From Petaurus breviceps papuanus (taxonomy: Eukaryota > Chordata > Mammalia > Diprotodontia > Petauridae): a DNA stretch of 64,000 bases. The translations under genes were made by a program, and so were the position numbers. Below, in pieces: positions 57,377-64,000 of the stretch. The notes beneath the pieces are model-generated. The model did not search any database. It had not been told where the DNA came from and worked only from the letters and a program-made list of their open reading frames with translations. Numbering within the stretch: the stretch's first letter is position 1; the number at the start of each line of letters is the position of its first letter. The stretch is from the NCBI GenBank assembly GCA_028583685.1, contig JAMXIF010001253.1, positions 72,859,320-72,923,319 of the forward strand. Direction: 5' to 3'.

Positions 57377-58667
57377 TGTGATAGTAATGGAAATTAAAAA
57401 TTCCCCTGTATTGGCTTGGTTTTCAAACTGATTGTGTTAAAACCCAGAGTTTGTTAATCTCACCTGTGGGATGGACTTGTTGATGTGAAAAGAAAGTCCT
57501 GAACTGGGAGGAGCTCGTGACATAGATTTGGAGAGACAAGAGAGAGGCAGAAGAACTTTTCGGAAGCAGCACCTCATGGAGGCAGAGAGAGAGACTGAGA
57601 AGGATTGCTGAGAGCCGCTTTGAATTGCCCTGGACTTTTGAGACCTGCCCCCCGGAGCTGCCAAGGACTGAGGAGACATGGCTGTTTTTCTGGTACTTTG
57701 TCTGTCTGTTTTGATGTTGTTTTGCCAGATTTGTCCACTGGGGAAAGACAGTCCTTTTGTTGAAGAAGTCCTGGAACCTGGCTGTTGGCTAAGAAGCCCT
57801 GAGACTGTCCTGCAGACAGAGAGTGAATACTGTCCACTGGTGAAGGACAGTGATGTTGTTGCAGGGGTCTGGAGACTGTCCTGCAGACAGAGAGTGAATA
57901 CTGTCCACTGGTGAAGGAGAGTGCTGTTGTTGCAGGGGTCTGGAGACTGTCCTGCAGACAGAGTGAATACTGTCCACTGGTGAAGGACAGTGCTGTTGTT
58001 GCAGGGGTCTGGGAACCTTTCTGTTGGTTCAGAAGCCCTGAAGAAGGATTTTCTTGTTGTATGTTTACAGAAATTATGGGAGAGGGTTTTGCTAATGTTT
58101 TCAGGGGTTCTAGGACTGTTCTACAGACGGAGGATGAATTAATGAAGGGACTGGCAATGTATCATGTGGCCTTGCTAAGCTTTGTCTCCCCAGGAACAAA
58201 GATTGCTGAGAACTTGCCTCATGTCAAGATGAAGAAAAGACCTCCATTTGGGTATTAAGTGCTGTGCTTAAACTTGATGTAACTCTGGGGTAGATTTAAT
58301 TGTGATCCAGGGGTGGGGAACTTTTGACCTTTTTGTGTTCTATGGTTGAACAAGTGAATGTACTTTACTTATGTTTGGAAACTAATCTCCATTTGAGAAG
58401 AGGGGCTTTGTGGTAGACTAAATGAAGGTATAGCCTAGGAGTGGAGAAGTATTTAGAACAGGGACTTTGTAATTGATTGAATGATTGGAAGGTCCTGGGG
58501 TGGGGTAGTACTTGGAGATTATTTAATCACACTTAGTAAATGCTGTATTTTGAATGATGTCATGTTTTGACCTTCTCTGTTCTTGGTTTGTCACTGAATA
58601 AAATGGAGAGCACCTATGCTGGTATTCTGAACCTTGGTAAGTTGCCTTTCCTTGGTGTTACAGTACA
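57377..58667 (+). mobile_element. Long solo LTR, copy 2 (1.3 kb)
   Basis: Same family and orientation as copy 1: begins TGTGATAGTAATGG, ends GGTGTTACAGTACA, AATAAA at 58597-58602. Its own exact 5-bp target duplication ATTCT lies at 57372-57376 and 58668-58672, so it is a separate insertion. U3 has three tandem units (71, 71, 69 bp), which accounts for most of its 75-bp extra length. The frame seen in copy 1 is broken here. Lone LTR; no internal region. Confidence 0.88.
57801..58011 (+). repeat. Tandem repeat in LTR copy 2, three units
   Basis: Units at 57801-57871, 57872-57942 (71 bp each) and 57943-58011 (69 bp). In both LTR copies only the last unit lacks two bases ('cagacagagtg' instead of 'cagacagagagtg'), so copies differ by gain or loss of an inner unit. 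Confidence 0.92.
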
Positions 58668-58672
58668 ATTCT

Positions 58673-59130
58673 AGGTACTGTGCTATGTGCTAGAGATAAA
58701 TATAAAAAGGCTATATCATCCCTCTCCTCAAGAAGCTTCCATTCTAATGGAGGGAGTCAATATAAATGTGGGAAGAGTGTCAAGAAAAGAATGCTTTGGT
58801 CCTGGAAGTCACCAGATGGTGAGTAGAACAGTAGCATAGTAAGATAACACATTTTCCCCATAAACAAGAGTAGTGTTTGCATTATATGTCCTAGAGTAAT
58901 GTTTGGACAATAATATGCATGATACTCATGGAGATGGTATGGCAGAAAATGGTGAGAGTGACGAAGGATGGTCCAAAAGGAGGAACTGGGGTGTAAGGGC
59001 TTAGCTCCTACTTGATGTGGTCTCTGGAGGTTCAGTTTGTGTGGTAGAGAAGTCAAACGAAGGCAGAAATAGATGGAAAACCAAAAATATGCTATGGCTA
59101 TAGAGGTACAAACAATAACAAGAGCCTGTC
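58673..59130 (+). repeat. Old LINE 3' region (L4/RTE-X-like)
   Basis: 'aggtactgtgctatgtgcta', 'ctctcctcaagaagcttcca' and 'ttctaatggagggagtcaat' give the family start. The rest is diverged. LTR copy 2 inserted at its 5' edge. Confidence 0.5.
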
Positions 59131-60345
59131 AGGAGTCTGTGAGGATGGATTGGAGAATGACTTCAATAGCCTTTGAGTTTCCTGAGTCCTTCAAGGTCAA
59201 GACTGGGTCCTGTCTCCTTTAAATGCTCACATTAGTCTCTCCCTTCTTTGAATTCATGTAGTATCTATGTACTATATTATAGTTAATTAATTTTATATTG
59301 AAATAACCTAAATGAGATATTAAGCTGCTACTTGAGGCTACCGTCTTTTGATTCTTTCCCATCTCTCAAAAGACCTAGTGATAATGGTGATTAGTACATG
59401 GTTTGATTTATTATACTTATTTCTGAATTAGTAAGACAAAATCTTCAAAGGTGTACTAGATGCTTAATTATCTATGTATGTATGTGTGTTATTAGGAAAT
59501 ACATATGTATATATATTTATAGTCACATGTACATGTACATATTATGTGTATATACATACATGTATATGTATACACACGCATATACATATCTTTTAGACAG
59601 CAACATTTAAATGTTTGATTTACAAAAAACAAGCTTTGAGATTCCTTTTTTTTTTTTGACCTGGATAGATTTAGAGTATAATGTAAAACTATCTCCCCCT
59701 CCCACCCTCTTGATTAGCTGATGTACAGTCAGGTAATGATTAATATGAGTTTAAATAATACAAAATTCAATTTAATGAGCTTTATGAAGTGATACCAGAT
59801 CCCTTTAATACAAACAAAAATTTAATTTAAAGCAACTAATATTATATAGTCTGGGTTTTAATGTCCTACTATGATATATAGTCAGTTTGAACTTGCCTAT
59901 CATTCTGTATGGATGTGATGTTGCATACCATATTACCAAGAATAGTATTGCTTTTTAAGAGCTCTTAATAAAATTTTAAAAAAGAATACTTCAAGTGAAA
60001 ACATAGCTAGCACACACAAAAAAGAAGCTTGTTATTACATTAGAACAAATGTTTGCTATATTTAAACAAATGAGATGAACATCGTCATAATATCTAGAAA
60101 AGAGGATGAAATACATGCCTGAATATACTGCAAATAATATAATCAAACATGCAGGTGAAATAAAAGAAAAAGGTAAATTTGTATGAGCTTTTGGTGATTT
60201 GCAAACAACTCCAAGGAATAGAAGAAATGAAATGAAAGAAATGGAGTATCTTTTAGCTTTTATGGATTGATGATTGCATAAAAAAATACAATCCTCTTAG
60301 CAAAACTGTCACAAGACAAAAATTTGGTAGGACAAAGATGACAGA
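59131..60345. other. No gene seen; TA/TG-rich microsatellite
   Basis: A mixed (TATG)/(TACA) low-complexity stretch lies at about 59470-59592 and a poly-T run near 59647. Otherwise AT-rich unique sequence, no frame of note. Confidence 0.4.
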
Positions 60346-61019
60346 ATATAAGCCAGGACCCAGCTGAATTGTCCCAATAATACCCTCCAAAGAACTTTAA
60401 AATAATGCCTCAAATCAAATGTTGGAGTAGCAGAGCCAATAAAAGGTCGGAGGGAGACATTTTTTAAGCCTAAGAAAATGTAGGTTTGTAGGAGAGGTCT
60501 GTAACACCAGAGAGGGCATAGGCCTATAGCTCAGCAGAAACAACAGTGGACCTTGGAGGCAGTTTCGATAGTACTGGCAATAATAACTTTGGGAGCTGTC
60601 AGTGCAGAGACAGTAAGGGAGTTGCACAGCTGGAAAGAAACAGATAACAGAGGACCCTTTGCAGGTACTAGGTACAGCAGCAGGTGTAGACTGGCAACTC
60701 TATTACTTATACACAATCCTGGGTCACAGTTCTAGAGCCTAGCATAGTGCTAGCATTTGCAACTGCAGGAGAGCAGGGTTCCTGGACACAGTTTTAGGGC
60801 CAAGAGGATCACTAATACTTGTGGCTGCAGGGGAACTGTGTCCATCACTGGGTAAAGACCAGGAGAATAGTGACCATACCTCTCCCAGGAAAATATCACC
60901 TTGGAAACACTAAAAACTTGCAGAGCCCCAGAACTAGCTCTGAAAATATCAGCATAAAAAAGCCTGAAGCTTTGAAAAAGCCCCAGGTGAGCAGAGTCCA
61001 ACTTTAACAATAAAGTTCA

Positions 61020-62130
61020 AATTGAAGAAACAGGCTGGGAAAATTAACAAACAAACAAAAAAGAAGGACCTTTGCCATAAAGAACTACTACAGTGGCAGA
61101 GAAAATAAAGACATAAATTTAGAAGAAGACATCAGTGTGAAAACAACTACAAGCAAAGCTTCAAAGAAAAATGCTAATTAGACTCAAAGCCAGCAAGAAT
61201 TCCTGGAAGTGTTTTTTTTAAAAAAAAGGATAAGTGATAGGGGAAAGAAATGAAAATGATGTAAGAAAATTATGAGAGAATTAACAGTTTGATAAAAAGA
61301 GGGACAAAAATACTAAATAAAATATCACCTTAAAAAGCAGAATTGGCCTAATGGTTAAAAAAAAGTATGAAAATTCACTAAAGAAAAAGAACTCTGTTAG
61401 AACCAGAATAAACTAAATGGAAAAGAAGGTATCAAAAAATGATTGAAAACTCCTTAAAAATTATAATTAAGCAAATGGAAAAAGAGGTACAAAAACTCAC
61501 TGAAGAAAATAATTTCTTAAAAATTAGAATTGGGCAAGGGGGAACTAATGATATCATGAGACTTTAAGAAATATAAAAGAGTCAAGAAAATGATAAAATA
61601 GAAGAAAATGTGAACTATCTCATTGGAAAAAAAAACTAGCCTGGAAAATAGATCAAAGAATGGTAATTTGAGAATTATCAGACTCCCTTTCCATCCATAA
61701 TACAAAAAAAGCTTAAACATCACAATTCAAAAAATTATCAATAACTGTCCTGATACCTTAGATTCAGATAGTCTAATAGAAATGGAAAGAATACACTGAT
61801 GACTTCCTGAAAAAGTTCCCAAAATGAAAACTCCCAAGAATATTATAGCCAAATTCCAGGGTTTCCAGGTCAAGGAGAAAATATTTCAAATATACAGAAA
61901 GAAAAAATTCAAATATCTGGAGCCACAGTAATAATCACAAATGATTTAGCAACTTCCACATTAACAGAGTGGAGATCTTGGAATATGACATTCCAGAGGA
62001 TAAAGGAGGAAGGATTACAACTAAGAATAATCTACACAGCAAAACTGCATATAATCCATCTGGGAGAAAATGGATATTTAATGAAATAGAAGACTTCCAA
62101 GCATTCCTGAGAGAAAAGACCAAAGCTGAA
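61020..62130 (+). pseudogene. L1 ORF1, decayed
   Basis: A-rich sequence with repeated 'gaaaataa' and 'aaaaatt' words in the coiled-coil part. Later, 61835-61900 encodes the block 'PKNIIAKFQGFQVKEKI', matching RNIIARLWSSQIKVK of the HAL1 ORF1. Many stops and shifts; not coding. Confidence 0.7.
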
Positions 62131-62545
62131 TAAAAAATTTGACATTCAAACAGAAGATTCAAGAGAAATATAAAAAGGTAAACATGAAAAAAAAATCATA
62201 AGGAATTCAATGGAATTAAACTGTTTGCATTACTATATGGGAAGATGATACATGTAACTCCTAAGAACTTTATCATTATTAAGTAAGTTAGAAGGAGCCT
62301 GCATAGATAGAGGCAATGGGCATGAGTCAATTATGTTGATATTATCTAAAAAAAAAAATAGAATGTAAGTGTCAGAAAGAGGGATCTGCTGGGAGAAGGG
62401 GGGAGAGAGAGGTAAAATAGGGTAAATTTTCTCTAATAAAGGAGGCATGAAATGAAGGACTTTTGTAGTGGAGGAGAAGATGGGAGGGTGACAGGTAATG
62501 CTTGAACCTTACTCTCATCAGAATTGGTTCAAAGAGGGAAGAATA

Positions 62546-62966
62546 GGGACAGAGCCAAGACGGTGGAAAGAAGCCAAGAAGTTACCTGGGCCCTCCCCAG
62601 TTCCCATTGAACATGTTAAATCAAGCCTCTAAAAGAATTCTGGAGCAATAGAATCCACAAAAGGAATGAAACAATTTTCCTGCCCAAGATAACTTAGAAG
62701 GACTTCAGGTAAGGTCTGTCTCACTTTGGTAAAAGGGGAATGTAGCCCAGTGCAGGCAATGTCCAGGCAAGCCAGCAGGAGGCTCTTAGCCACAGCACAG
62801 CTCAGCAGCTGAGGCCCTGCAGTTCTGGCTCAGCAGGTCAGTGGCACAGCCAGTCAGCTGTGAGGCCTCTAGCCCCAGCACAGCATGCAAACTGCCAGTC
62901 CTGGAACTTTGGCACAACAGGAGTGACTAGGCTGGGCCACCCCAGCATAGTTGGCAAGCCTTCAGC
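62546..62966 (+). mobile_element. L1 5'UTR fragment inserted with target duplication, no tail
   Basis: 421 bp starting 'gggacagagccaagacggtg', the L1 5' end, and running into 5'UTR sequence ('ctttggtaaaaggggaatgt', 'gcccagtgcaggcaatgtcc'). It ends 'ggcaagccttcagc' with no poly-A, ORF or 3'UTR. It interrupts the inter-ORF region of the surrounding L1 and is flanked by 15-bp repeats: 'aaagagggaagaata' (62531-62545) and 'aaagaaggaagaata' (62967-62981), 14 of 15 identical. The uninterrupted order can be seen in the L1 at 50640-50760. Confidence 0.8.
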
Positions 62967-63189
62967 AAAGAAGGAAGAATAAATGTATCACTCAGTTGGG
63001 TAAAGAAATCTATCTTACTCAATAGGTGGAATGGAGGGGAAGGGGATGGGGAATATGGAAGGGGATATGAGTAGGGGGTTAATGAAGGTAGGTATGAGGA
63101 GGCAAGACAAACTTTGGAGCAGGGATGGGATAAACCAAGAGAGAGAAAGATAAACAGAGAAAAATGGGATGGAGGGAAATGTTAGTGAT

Positions 63190-63490
63190 CATAATTATGA
63201 ATGCAAATGGGATGAAATAACCTATCGCTAACCCATGGAAACAGATAGCAGAATAGATTTGAAACCAGAATCCAACAGTACGTTGCATGTAAGAGAGACA
63301 CTTAGGGAAAAAAAGACACACAGAGTTGAAATCAAGAGCTGGAGCAGAGACTATTGTACTTCAGCTGAAGTGAAGAAAGTAGGGGTGACAGTCATGATTT
63401 CAGATAAAGCAAAAGCAAAATTATACCTAAAGGAAAAAGATGATTAGTGAAACTACACTTTGCTAAAAGGTACCACAGACAGTGAAGTAA
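63190..63490 (+). pseudogene. L1 ORF2 endonuclease fragment
   Basis: Frame 63235-63447 reads METDSRIDLKPESNSTLHVR, ETLREKKTHRVEIKSWSRDY and EVKKVGVTVMISDKAKAKLY. This is the endonuclease block containing the QETH region (here RETL, so the catalytic Q-E-T-H motif is altered) and GVAILISDKAK. It stops before the YAPN block. Confidence 0.8.
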
Positions 63491-63499
63491 TAAAAAAAA

Positions 63500-64000
63500 T
63501 TTACAGCAAATTTCTCTGATAATGATTTCTCTCATTTCATAAATATATAGTGAACTGAGTTAAATTTATAAAAATAAGAGATATTCCCCAATTGATAAAT
63601 GGTCAAAAGATATGAACAGGCAGCTTTCAGAAGAAGAAATCAAAGCTATTTAAAATTTATCTAAATCTCTACTAATTAGAAAGACAATTTAAATTACCTT
63701 TGAGGTACCACCTCATGCCTATTAGAAATGACAAATGGTGGAGGGGATGAGGGAAAATAGGGACATTAATATAAATTGTTGGTGGAGTAGTGAACTGGTC
63801 CAACCATTCTGTAGAACAATCTGGAATTATACCCAAAGGGCTCCAGCAAAACCACTACTAGGTCTGTATGCTAAAGAGAGCAAAGAAAAAGGAAAAGGAC
63901 CTATTTGTAGAAAAAAATATAGCAGCTCTTTTTGTGGTGGCAAAGAATTGGAAATTGAGAGGATTCTCATCATCAATAGCTGAACAAGTTGTGACATATG
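63500..64000 (+). pseudogene. L1 ORF2 C-terminal region, partial
   Basis: 63590-63650 encodes the 'DKWSKDMNRQLSEEEIKAI'-type block. Frame 63735-63983 begins MVEGMRENRDININCWWSSE and continues LVQPF, matching the ORF2 'HCWWDCKLVQPLW' region. It also carries the 'YTQRAPAKPLLGLYAKESKE' equivalent. Interrupted frames; truncated by the window end. Confidence 0.8.

Larger units (their letters stand above)
60350..64000 (+). mobile_element. L1 with most of ORF2 deleted, runs off the window
   Basis: 5'UTR from about 60350 ('taccctccaaagaactttaa', 'caataaaaggtcggagggag'), then decayed ORF1 (about 61020-62130), then the inter-ORF region (62150-63180), split by an insertion at 62546-62966. The ORF2 endonuclease start (63190-63480) is joined near 63490 directly to the ORF2 C-terminal end and beyond ('attgataaatggtcaaaaga', 'tatgaacaggcagctttcag'), cut by the window edge. 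The reverse transcriptase core is absent. The extreme 5' end is diverged or cropped. Confidence 0.8.

Noticed and set aside
55654-58667. A single short provirus with two LTRs
   Set aside because: Each LTR has its own 5-bp duplication, and the sequence between lacks primer-binding site, polypurine tract and any retroviral frame.

Overview
The window reads as intergenic (or deep intronic) DNA from a marsupial. The organism call rests on the repeats. There are tRNA-derived SINEs of the marsupial WSINE/MON1 type (box-B-like GAGTTCAAATC, then 'gggcaagtcacttaacccc'). There are L1 and ORF1-only 'half-L1' (HAL1) copies whose 5' ends read GCAGAGCCAAGATGGCGG, old MIR/Ther SINEs, palindromic hAT miniature elements and several LTRs. 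I cannot tell American from Australian lineages by eye.

I found no host protein-coding gene, tRNA, rRNA or CRISPR array. The only reading frames with recognisable homology lie in transposons: HAL1 ORF1 (minus strand, about 10172-9193), the start of an L1 ORF2 endonuclease (about 51064-51342), L1 ORF2 fragments near 63190-64000, and a weak RTE-like stretch near 40870-41570. Every other frame of 60-170 codons looks like chance, or lies inside repeat DNA.

Layout. 1-8030: old SINE and LINE relics, a minus-strand LTR (3724-4143) and a SINE nested in a SINE (5490-5900). 8031-10973: one full-length HAL1 flanked by a 16-bp target duplication. 10974-14780: relics and a hAT miniature element. 14790-17290: L1 3' pieces in both orientations, one hit by a dimeric SINE. 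17290-37480: mostly unique or very old sequence with scattered SINEs, microsatellites and a candidate p53-family site cluster. 37487-45480: an LTR-rich stretch with an RTE relic. 46040-53160: SINEs and a 3'-truncated L1. 54704-54923: a hAT miniature element with an 8-bp target duplication. 55649-58672: two 1.2-1.3 kb solo LTRs of one family, same orientation, about 0.5 kb apart, each with its own 5-bp target duplication. 60350-64000: an L1 lacking most of ORF2 and carrying a tailless L1 5'UTR fragment inserted with a target duplication.

The most notable points are the solo-LTR pair, whose U3 holds a 69/71-bp hairpin-bearing tandem repeat in two versus three units and, in one copy, a 169-codon frame; the full-length HAL1; the single-event dimeric SINE; and the 5'UTR-only L1 insertion. 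All family names come from memory of consensus sequences and were not checked by a search.
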